Shown here in pieces: positions 27,791-34,529 of a DNA stretch of 37,724 nt. Position numbers and translations under genes: made by a program. The first letter of the stretch is position 1, and each line of letters starts with the position of its first letter. The notes beneath the pieces were generated by a model. It ran no database searches, had not been told where the DNA came from, and was given only the letters and a program-made list of their open reading frames with translations. The DNA is from Actinomycetota bacterium (lineage in GTDB: Bacteria; Actinomycetota; Actinomycetes; Nanopelagicales; Nanopelagicaceae), in the NCBI GenBank assembly GCA_016870455.1, contig VGBN01000011.1, forward strand, positions 1 through 37,724, written 5' to 3'.

Positions 27791-28410
27791 TTTTGAATTG
27801 GTAATAAATGTTGTGCTGGTTCAAAGTAAGAGACACCGCTTACCATTCCATCTGAATCTAACTCAAATGTTGTAACTGAAGCCAATGAACACTGTCGCTT
27901 TCTTGGATCATGAATTAATCTGCGACCTTCTACTGCAGAACGTAATATCCAAATTGGAAGTTGGTGCGATACACAGATTGCATCCTTACCCGCAGCAGCA
28001 TCCCGTGCAGCAAATAAGGCTTTTAACATTCTGTTTATTATTTGATCATATGGTTCACCCCATGACGGTCGCCAAGGGTTGTATAAATACCGCCATGATT
28101 TTGGATGTTTTAAAACTCCGCTACCTAATTCAAACTTTTTACCTTCAAAAACATTGCTAGCTTCAATTAAATTCTTATCAGTTGTTAGTTTCAATTTATG
28201 GACTTCGACAATTGGCGCAACAGTTTCCTGTGCTCGTTGTAATGGTGATGAATGAATTGCGCCTAAATCCAAATTTTTTGACCAATCTGCCACCACGTGA
28301 GCCATTTGAATACCGCGTTCACTTAAGTGCCAACCTGGTTGTAATCCATAGAGGATTTTTTCTGGATTATGAACCTCACCATGTCTAATGAAGTGAATTA
28401 GTTGAGCCAT
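27787..28410 (-). CDS. Histidine phosphatase family protein (GpmB-like)
   Basis: Phosphoglycerate mutase-like phosphatase. The catalytic histidine is His10 in R9-H-G-E12, Arg59 in SSPLQRAQET helps bind phosphate, and the second histidine is His149 in CVSHQLPIW. The substrate is unknown; the name gpmB often given to the mycobacterial neighbour is not evidence of mutase activity. The 207 residues are family length. It heads the cytochrome c maturation operon, as its homolog does in M. tuberculosis, yet no link to heme attachment is known. A TATGCT box lies exactly six bases before the ATG, and the next gene overlaps by four bases. Confidence 0.9.
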   Translation of the reverse strand: MAQLIHFIRHGEVHNPEKILYGLQPGWHLSERGIQMAHVVADWSKNLDLGAIHSSPLQRAQETVAPIVEVHKLKLTTDKNLIEASNVFEGKKFELGSGVLKHPKSWRYLYNPWRPSWGEPYDQIINRMLKALFAARDAAAGKDAICVSHQLPIWILRSAVEGRRLIHDPRKRQCSLASVTTFELDSDGMVSGVSYFEPAQHLLPIQK

Positions 28411-28416
28411 GAGGTA

Positions 28417-28422
28417 AGCATA
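28417..28422 (-). promoter_or_regulatory. Leaderless-type -10 box of cytochrome maturation operon
   Basis: TATGCT on the minus strand, six bases before the ATG at 28410, with no ribosome-binding site. It faces the divergent HAD promoter across a 50-base gap. Confidence 0.5.
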
Positions 28423-28448
28423 AAGCAGGCGAATTCAGGCTCGTTCGC

Positions 28449-28454
28449 TATGGT
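28449..28454 (+). promoter_or_regulatory. Leaderless-type -10 box of HAD gene
   Basis: TATGGT, six bases before the ATG at 28461, with no ribosome-binding site. Same arrangement as the opposite-strand promoter 27 bases away. Confidence 0.5.
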
Positions 28455-28460
28455 AGTGAT

Positions 28461-29234
28461 ATGGCACTCACAGAAAAGCGAGTTGCGTTCTTTGACGTCG
28501 ACAACACCTTGTTAAAAGGTTCTACTCTCTTCTTTTTGGGTCGTGGGATGTATCAGCGAGGTTTTTTTACAAAGAAAGACATCTCAGCCTTTGTTCTGGC
28601 AAATATCAGATATCGATTAACTGGTAAAGAAAACAAAGATGAGATTACGCGATTTCAAAATGCTGCAACTGAGTTCATTAAAGGGCACAATGTAATTGAA
28701 ATTGAAAAAATTGGGCAAGAAATTTATGAAGAGTATGTATCGCCAGCGATCTGGCAGGGAACTGTTGAACTAGCGCAGGAGCATTTAAGTAAAGGTGAGG
28801 AGGTGTGGTTAGTAACAGCCACTCCACTTGATATGGCAAATTTAATGGCAAAGCGTCTAGGTTTTACTGGCGCATTAGGCACTAAAGCTGAAATAGAAAA
28901 TGGTGTTTACACCGGGAAAATGATTGGAAATTTATTGCATGGTTCTGAAAAAGCTTTGGCAATAAAGCAATTATCGGTTGAGAAGAATTTTGATTTAAAA
29001 AATTGTTATGCCTATTCTGATTCCCATCACGATATTCCACTGCTGGAAGCAGTTGGTAATCCAAGAGCCATCAATCCTGATGCGCTATTGGAGATTCGGG
29101 CCTACCGGGATAACTGGCCTGTTTATGATTTTCGTAGGGCTAGGCGATTTAAAAAAATCTTTGGGCCAACAGCTGGTCGAATAGCAGCCCTAACCTCACT
29201 GATCTCGCCAAGAAATCTCAAACGTAAAAGGTAA
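28461..29234 (+). CDS. HAD-IB family phosphatase (SerB1-like)
   Basis: Haloacid-dehalogenase phosphatase of the SerB-related IB subfamily. The nucleophile motif is D12-V-D14-N-T in FFDVDNTLLKGST. Motif II is VTATP near 117-121, followed by a conserved lysine, and motif III is YSDSHHDIPLLEAVGNP near 183-199 with the acidic metal ligands. A helical cap lies between motifs I and II. The C-terminal 45 residues are strongly basic (FRRARRFKKIFGP, then a KRKR end), which may bind membrane or nucleic acid; that is speculation. The mycobacterial counterpart is called SerB1, but the substrate need not be phosphoserine. The gene stands alone with a leaderless-type promoter. Confidence 0.87.
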   Translation: MALTEKRVAFFDVDNTLLKGSTLFFLGRGMYQRGFFTKKDISAFVLANIRYRLTGKENKDEITRFQNAATEFIKGHNVIEIEKIGQEIYEEYVSPAIWQGTVELAQEHLSKGEEVWLVTATPLDMANLMAKRLGFTGALGTKAEIENGVYTGKMIGNLLHGSEKALAIKQLSVEKNFDLKNCYAYSDSHHDIPLLEAVGNPRAINPDALLEIRAYRDNWPVYDFRRARRFKKIFGPTAGRIAALTSLISPRNLKRKR

Positions 29235-29255
29235 TCTGCGCAAGTAAAACCCGAG

Positions 29256-29261
29256 TAAAAT
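29256..29261 (+). promoter_or_regulatory. Putative -10 box of helicase-associated operon
   Basis: TAAAAT, nine bases before the ATG at 29271, in the 36-base gap after the HAD gene. No ribosome-binding site is visible. Confidence 0.4.
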
Positions 29262-29270
29262 AGGCCAGTT

Positions 29271-31463
29271 ATGTCTACTGTCGCGATCACATTTGCCGAT
29301 GAGCTGCGCTCTAGATCAGATGAAGAGCTAGCTAACATTTTCCGACTAAGACCAGACTTGGTAACCCCAGTACCTAATGATTTTTCTGCTTTGGCTGCGC
29401 GCGCTACCTCTACTCCATCACTGGTGCGAGCACTTGATTCATTAAATTTATGGCAGTATCAAATAATTGAAGCTGCCTGCGCATTGCCAGAACCTTTCAA
29501 AAAATCAGAATTGGTAGCTGTAACTAGTGAACAAACTAACTTTGCGCTAGATCAATTATGGCAAATGGGCTTGTTGTATAAAGAGGGAAACAATTATCGA
29601 ACACCAACTAACTTAAAACTTCTTATTGGTGATGAACCAGCTGGCCTTGGCCCATTCTCAGTTAAGAAAATTGATTTAGATACTCTTAAGAAAGTGCCTC
29701 AAGCCTCACAAGAGGTTTTAGAAAAATTGATTTGGGGTCCACCACGAGGACAAATTGCCAACATTAAGAAGCCAGGTAACGCAATTGGCTGGTTGTTAGA
29801 AAATAATGTATTAGTCGCTTTGGATTCTCACACAGTAGCTCTACCACGCGAAATAGCGATCAAATTACGAGGTGGCAAGATCCACAAAGAGATTTTTAGC
29901 AATCCTTCAAAATTGAGTGGGAAAGAAATAGAGCAAAAACAAATAGATTCAGCTGCAGTTGCAAATATCTCAACCATTCTTCGTTGGTGTGAAGAATTTT
30001 TGCATAATCTTTCAGATGAAACACCCACAGCTCTTAGAACTGGTGGTATCGGGGTACGCGATCTTAAGCGGATTGCAGAACATCTTGGTGTTGATGAATC
30101 TTGTGCTGGATTTATTGCCGAGCTTTGTTATCTTGGTGGTTTAGTGGTTATCGATTCAGATGATCAAATACTTCCCACATCGGCCTTTGATCTTTGGTTA
30201 AGTAAACCTGCAGAGGAACGATGGTATTCCTTAGTAATTCTTTGGCTCGATACTTCTAGAGTCAGTGGCTTAATTGGCAAATTAGGTGACAGGAGTATTG
30301 CCCCGCTCGGGCCTGAGTTAGATAGGGCTGGCGCTAGTTTGATCAGAAGAACTGCTCTAAAGGTTTTATCTGAGAATCGTCAGGTCAGCCCAGATTTTAA
30401 ATCTATTCAAGAGATTATTAAGTGGTGGAATCCAAAGCGAGCAAATTCAGATTTTGTAGAGTGGTTTCTACGTGAAGCTGAATGGTTAGGTATCACTGGG
30501 CAAGGTGGAATTTCTACATTTGGGATCAATTTGTTATCTGGCGCAGAGGATTTAGGGATTGAATTTGCGCTGCCAAAACCAGTTGATCATATTTTAATCC
30601 AGGCAGATAACAGCGCAGTTGCACCTGGACCACTACTACCAGAACTTGCTGCGGAGATGGGCACGATTGCAGATATTGAAAGTAGGGGTGGTGCAACTGT
30701 CTATCGTTTTAGTGAGAGTTCAATTCGTCGTGGCTTAGATCATGGAAAAACTGGAGATCAAATTAAGAGCTTCTTAATTAAAACCTCTAAAACTCCAATG
30801 CCACAACCCTTGGAGTATTTGATTTCCGATGTGGCTAAACGACATGGCAAATTAAGAGTCGGCTCTGCCCATACCTATATTCGATGTGAGGATGAAGGCT
30901 TAGTGCAGCAGATTCTGCATGATAAAAAATGTGAACACTTGAGATTTCGTAAGATTGCACCACAGGTACTGGTTACAGATTTTGAACTACTTGAGGTTAT
31001 TGGTGAGTTAAGAGAGTATGGGTATTTACCAGCTGCTGAAAACGCCAGCGGTGTTTTGCTTTCACAACCAAACCTGCGAAGATCAAAATCTCGTCCAAAA
31101 CCTCCTCGGATAATCTCTGAATTCTCAGCCCCACAAGATGCGGTTGTTATAGCTGCAGTTAAAAGTATTAGAACTGGTGAGCGCAGTAGAAAAGTTGAGC
31201 CAATTATTCCTGGTACATCCTCAAATGAAACTTTGGCGTTAATTAACCAATATATTGCGGAAGGAAAAACGCTGATGATTAGTTATGCCGACAATAATGG
31301 CGGGGTATCAAATCGAATCATTGATCCAATCTCTATCTCGCTCGGTACCCTCACAGCAAAAGATGAGGCTAGTGATGAAATAGTGCAATTTAGGATCCCC
31401 CGTATTAATGGTGTAGCTCCAGCCCTCACCATTTTAGAAAATAAGGCAGACTTAGACCTATGA
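29271..31463 (+). CDS. Helicase-associated domain protein (XPB partner, Rv0862c-like)
   Basis: A 730-residue protein without Walker motifs. Residues about 438-590 (from ILIQADNSAVAPG to ELREYGYLPAAE) resemble the N-terminal domain of the XPB helicase encoded two genes downstream, and the pair matches PF13625 (Helicase_C_3 / XPB N-terminal-like). The N-terminal 200 residues look helical with winged-helix character (LWQYQIIEAACALP, then LVAVTSEQTNFALDQLWQMG). In M. tuberculosis the homolog lies directly beside XPB, so a role with XPB in DNA repair or another helicase process is likely but unproven. It begins a three-gene operon in which every junction is an ATGA overlap. Confidence 0.82.
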   Translation: MSTVAITFADELRSRSDEELANIFRLRPDLVTPVPNDFSALAARATSTPSLVRALDSLNLWQYQIIEAACALPEPFKKSELVAVTSEQTNFALDQLWQMGLLYKEGNNYRTPTNLKLLIGDEPAGLGPFSVKKIDLDTLKKVPQASQEVLEKLIWGPPRGQIANIKKPGNAIGWLLENNVLVALDSHTVALPREIAIKLRGGKIHKEIFSNPSKLSGKEIEQKQIDSAAVANISTILRWCEEFLHNLSDETPTALRTGGIGVRDLKRIAEHLGVDESCAGFIAELCYLGGLVVIDSDDQILPTSAFDLWLSKPAEERWYSLVILWLDTSRVSGLIGKLGDRSIAPLGPELDRAGASLIRRTALKVLSENRQVSPDFKSIQEIIKWWNPKRANSDFVEWFLREAEWLGITGQGGISTFGINLLSGAEDLGIEFALPKPVDHILIQADNSAVAPGPLLPELAAEMGTIADIESRGGATVYRFSESSIRRGLDHGKTGDQIKSFLIKTSKTPMPQPLEYLISDVAKRHGKLRVGSAHTYIRCEDEGLVQQILHDKKCEHLRFRKIAPQVLVTDFELLEVIGELREYGYLPAAENASGVLLSQPNLRRSKSRPKPPRIISEFSAPQDAVVIAAVKSIRTGERSRKVEPIIPGTSSNETLALINQYIAEGKTLMISYADNNGGVSNRIIDPISISLGTLTAKDEASDEIVQFRIPRINGVAPALTILENKADLDL

Positions 31464-32527
31464 ATGCACTCTTGGATATCCAACGCCTAGTTGAGTGTGA
31501 ATCTCCTGCTGAGGATCTAGCTGCTTGTCACAAAGTTATTGATCTAGCAGTTGAAATAGCAAATTTAAGATTAAAGCCAATTGCACAAAAAGTTATTGAA
31601 AATGGTCGACCAGTATTTTGGTGGGGAGCAGATAAACCTAAAATTGTTTTGCTTTGCCATCTAGATACAGTTTGGCCAATCGGATCCTTCCAACCAACTT
31701 GGAGGGTAAGTGGAGATAAAGCCAGCGGTCCTGGAGTTTTTGATATGAAAACTGGATTTGTTCAAGCCATGCATGCCTTAATCGGAATTGAAAATGCGCA
31801 AGCAAAAGTAGCCTTAGTAGCAACCACAGATGAAGAGACTGGCAGTGCGACCTCAAAGGAGTTAATTAATCGATTATCTAAAGATGCAGATGCGGTCTTA
31901 GTTTTTGAAGCTTCTTTAGATGGCAAGGTTAAAACAGGTCGCAAAGGAACTGCGATGTATCAAGTAAAAGTTACAGGACTTGCATCCCATGCTGGGTTAG
32001 ATCCAGAAAAAGGAATAAATGCCACGACCGAGCTAGCAAAACTAGTATTAGAAATTGCTGGATTAGAAAATCCCACCTTTGGCACCACAGCAGTGCCTAC
32101 GGTTATGAAATCAGGTACCACCACCAATACTGTTCCGGCATTGGCAACTTTAGATGTAGATGTTCGATCATTTACTAAGGCCGAGCTTGAGCGAATTGAT
32201 AGCTCTATTAGAAATTTGAAAAGTGCTACTGCCAAAGTTGAAGTTACTGGCGGAATCAATCGTCTGCCACTTGAAGAGGCAAGCACTTTGGCACTGTATG
32301 AAAGGTTGGAGAAAGTTGCAGCAGCATTAGGAATGCAAAAGATTGGAAATGCAAGTGTTGGGGGTGCTAGTGATGGCAATCTTGCTGCATCAGCTGGTGC
32401 CAAGGTATTAGATGGTTTAGGTGCTGAGGGACATGGTGCTCACGCTCCAAGTGAGTTTATAAAGGTATCAACGGTAGAGCCGAGAATTAAGTTAATTAGT
32501 GCTTTTATCAATGAGTTGATGAAATGA
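31460..32527 (+). CDS. M20 family metallopeptidase (CPG2-like)
   Basis: Zinc-dependent exopeptidase of the carboxypeptidase G2/ArgE/DapE family. Metal ligands and catalytic residues are visible: His67 and Asp69 in CHLDTVWP, Asp95 in GPGVFDMKTG, the catalytic Glu125 with Glu126 in TTDEETGS, Glu150 in VFEAS, and a C-terminal histidine near 325-328 in GHGAHAPSEF. Residues about 165-270 form the dimerisation domain (SHAGLDPEKGINAT at its start). No signal peptide, so it is cytoplasmic. The substrate is unknown; CPG2-like members remove C-terminal glutamate or act on small amides. Its place between the helicase-associated gene and XPB, with four-base overlaps on both sides, is unusual. Confidence 0.9.
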   Translation: MNALLDIQRLVECESPAEDLAACHKVIDLAVEIANLRLKPIAQKVIENGRPVFWWGADKPKIVLLCHLDTVWPIGSFQPTWRVSGDKASGPGVFDMKTGFVQAMHALIGIENAQAKVALVATTDEETGSATSKELINRLSKDADAVLVFEASLDGKVKTGRKGTAMYQVKVTGLASHAGLDPEKGINATTELAKLVLEIAGLENPTFGTTAVPTVMKSGTTTNTVPALATLDVDVRSFTKAELERIDSSIRNLKSATAKVEVTGGINRLPLEEASTLALYERLEKVAAALGMQKIGNASVGGASDGNLAASAGAKVLDGLGAEGHGAHAPSEFIKVSTVEPRIKLISAFINELMK

Positions 32528-34170
32528 GTGATGGCCCGCTAATTGTTCAAAGTGATAAGACACTTTTACTAGACATCGATCATTTACTCTCAGATGAATG
32601 TCGCAGAGCAATCGCATCCTTTGCTGAACTTGAAAAGTCACCAGAACATATTCATACCTATCGATTAACACCGCTGGGATTATGGAATGCCAGAGCAGCA
32701 GGTCATGATGCAGAAGAGGTAATTGATACTTTAATTAAGTACTCACGATTTGCAGTGCCACATGCTTTGTTAGTTGATATCGCCGAGACTATGTCTAGAT
32801 ACGGAAGGTTACGTCTTGAGGCTCATCCGGTTCATGGCTTGATATTGGTCTCAAATGATGCAGCTGTTTTGAAGGAAGTCACCCGTGGGAAAAAAGTTGC
32901 CCCAATGCTTGGTAAACAATTAGATGATGAAACAATTGTTGTGCACCCAGGCCAACGAGGATTCTTAAAGCAAGCTCTGTTAAAACTAGGCTGGCCAGCT
33001 GAGGATTTTGCTGGTTATGTTGATGGTGAACATCATGAAATCGCCTTACGCCAGGATGGTTGGCAGATTCGCAAGTATCAAGAGTTAGCGGCAGAGGGAT
33101 TTTGGCATGGCGGATCAGGAGTAGTGGTTCTGCCATGTGGAGCTGGTAAGACCATTGTGGGAGCGGCAGCCATGGCTCATGCCAAGGCAACAACTTTGAT
33201 TTTGGTAACTAATACTGTTGCAGCAAGACAGTGGCGTGAAGAGTTGTTACAAAGAACTGATTTAAATGAAGATGATATTGGTGAGTACAGTGGTGCTAAG
33301 AAAGAAATTCGCCCAGTAACGATTGCCACCTACCAAGTCATGACCACAAAAAAAGGTGGGGTTTATGCCCATCTTGATCTATTTGATGCAATTGATTGGG
33401 GTTTAATTATTTATGACGAGGTGCATTTACTACCAGCACCGATTTTTAGATTCACCGCAGATATTCAATCAAGGCGTCGGCTTGGCTTAACTGCAACTTT
33501 GGTTAGAGAAGATGGCATGGAGGGTGAAGTCTTTTCTCTAATTGGACCAAAGAGATTTGATGTTCCATGGAAAGAGATTGAAGCGCAAGGCTATATCGCA
33601 CCAGCAGATTGTGTTGAGGTAAGAATTACTCTGACTGATGCAGAGCGCTTAAATTATGCAACTGCCGAACAAGAAGATCGTTATAGATTTTGTTCTACCT
33701 CACAAAGTAAAAAAGATGTTGCGGTGGAATTGGCTAGGCAACACGCAAATGACCAAGTGTTAGTAATCGGTCAATATATTGATCAGTTAGATCAACTTTC
33801 TGAAGCTTTAGCTGTGCCAGTGATTAAAGGAGATACTCCAATCAAGGAGCGAGAACGACTTTATGCTCTTTTTCGTTCTGGAGAGTTAAAGTGTTTGGTG
33901 GTTTCCAAAGTGGCTAACTTCTCTATTGATCTACCGGAGGCAACAATTGCGATTCAAGTCTCTGGCACATTTGGATCAAGGCAGGAAGAGGCGCAGCGGT
34001 TGGGTCGGATTTTGCGACCAAAGGCAGATGGACGTGGAGCGCGGTTTTACTCACTTGTTGCACGAGACACTATTGATCAAGATTTTGCTCAAAATCGTCA
34101 ACGATTTCTAGCCGAGCAAGGTTACGCATATCGAATTATTGATGCCGATGAGGTTATGAAGAAAAATTAA
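32524..34170 (+). CDS. xpb: DNA repair helicase XPB (superfamily 2)
   Basis: 3'-5' DNA helicase, the bacterial homolog of eukaryotic XPB/Ssl2. Residues 5-165 form the N-terminal domain shared with the helicase-associated protein upstream. The helicase core shows Walker A at 204-210 (PCGAGKT), DEVH at 298-301, LTAT at 322-325 immediately followed by the XPB-specific RED motif (R328-E-D330), and motif VI at 491-499 (QRLGRILRP). The 548 residues agree with mycobacterial XPB. Archaeal XPB works with the nuclease Bax1, and no Bax1 is visible here. The stop codon shares the TTAA sequence with the convergent glutaredoxin gene. Confidence 0.96.
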   Translation: MSDGPLIVQSDKTLLLDIDHLLSDECRRAIASFAELEKSPEHIHTYRLTPLGLWNARAAGHDAEEVIDTLIKYSRFAVPHALLVDIAETMSRYGRLRLEAHPVHGLILVSNDAAVLKEVTRGKKVAPMLGKQLDDETIVVHPGQRGFLKQALLKLGWPAEDFAGYVDGEHHEIALRQDGWQIRKYQELAAEGFWHGGSGVVVLPCGAGKTIVGAAAMAHAKATTLILVTNTVAARQWREELLQRTDLNEDDIGEYSGAKKEIRPVTIATYQVMTTKKGGVYAHLDLFDAIDWGLIIYDEVHLLPAPIFRFTADIQSRRRLGLTATLVREDGMEGEVFSLIGPKRFDVPWKEIEAQGYIAPADCVEVRITLTDAERLNYATAEQEDRYRFCSTSQSKKDVAVELARQHANDQVLVIGQYIDQLDQLSEALAVPVIKGDTPIKERERLYALFRSGELKCLVVSKVANFSIDLPEATIAIQVSGTFGSRQEEAQRLGRILRPKADGRGARFYSLVARDTIDQDFAQNRQRFLAEQGYAYRIIDADEVMKKN

Positions 34171-34403
34171 CTGCTAATTGCCTTTGTAAATCTTTTTAAA
34201 TCAACACGCCAATAATCATGAATTTTTTCATCAATCAAAATAACTGGCACCTGCTCGCCATACTCTTTTTCTAAGTCACTGTTATTATCAATTAATTTAA
34301 CCTCAAGTATAAAATTCTTATCCGTCTTTACAGAATTGATTTGATCAATAGCTATTTCGCATAAATGGCATCCTGTACGAGAGTAAACAGTTACTTTTTT
34401 CAT
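34167..34403 (-). CDS. Small glutaredoxin-family protein
   Basis: A 78-residue thioredoxin-fold protein with the redox pair Cys12 and Cys15 in SRTGCHLCE and a cis-proline in QVPVILID near 53-60. It resembles the DUF836/glutaredoxin-like group with C-x2-C rather than classical glutaredoxin CPYC. It may use mycothiol or thioredoxin as reductant, which cannot be told from sequence. The gene converges on xpb (four shared bases) and is divergent from the metalloprotease gene. A TATAAA box on its strand lies at 34428-34433, leaving a leader of about 20 bases. Confidence 0.85.
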   Translation of the reverse strand: MKKVTVYSRTGCHLCEIAIDQINSVKTDKNFILEVKLIDNNSDLEKEYGEQVPVILIDEKIHDYWRVDLKRFTKAISS

Positions 34404-34427
34404 TTAAAAAGCCCAAATCCCTGCAGA

Positions 34428-34433
34428 TTTATA
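34428..34433 (-). promoter_or_regulatory. Putative -10 box of glutaredoxin gene
   Basis: TATAAA on the minus strand, 24 bases before the ATG. No -35 box was recognised. The gene would have a short leader without a clear ribosome-binding site. Confidence 0.3.
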
Positions 34434-34475
34434 TGGGGGTAGCAAAGCCAAATGTAATTTTCCTTAATTCTTGCT

Positions 34476-34504
34476 GATAGATCTATCGGTGGCATAGACC
34501 TATC
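34476..34504. promoter_or_regulatory. Tandem palindromes, candidate operator for metalloprotease
   Basis: A perfect 12-bp palindrome GATAGATCTATC (34476-34487) is followed by a near copy CATAGACCTATC (34493-34504) that differs at two of twelve positions, with centres 17 bases apart. The second copy covers where the -35 region would be for the TAGCCT box at 34517. Repeated dyads at this position are typical of repressor or activator sites. The repeat is seen directly; the regulatory role is inferred. Confidence 0.5.
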
Positions 34505-34516
34505 ATCTCAGACTGT

Positions 34517-34522
34517 TAGCCT
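34517..34522 (+). promoter_or_regulatory. Putative leaderless -10 box of metalloprotease
   Basis: TAGCCT, seven bases before the ATG at 34530, with no ribosome-binding site between. It lies 13 bases downstream of the second palindrome. Confidence 0.45.
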
Positions 34523-34529
34523 TGCGCCT

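Noticed and set aside
31960-32403. 147-codon open frame on the minus strand
   Set aside because: Antisense to the M20 peptidase; its composition (runs of Ser, Ala, Val, Thr) is a mirror of the real gene.
33120-33170. XPB helicase as part of a phage-defence island
   Set aside because: XPB with the RED motif beside its helicase-associated partner is a normal actinobacterial pair. No nuclease, methylase or other defence gene is nearby.
34404-34529. Possible small RNA or riboswitch in the longest gap
   Set aside because: Apart from the two 12-bp palindromes and promoter-like boxes I saw no long stem or known riboswitch pattern in 126 bases.
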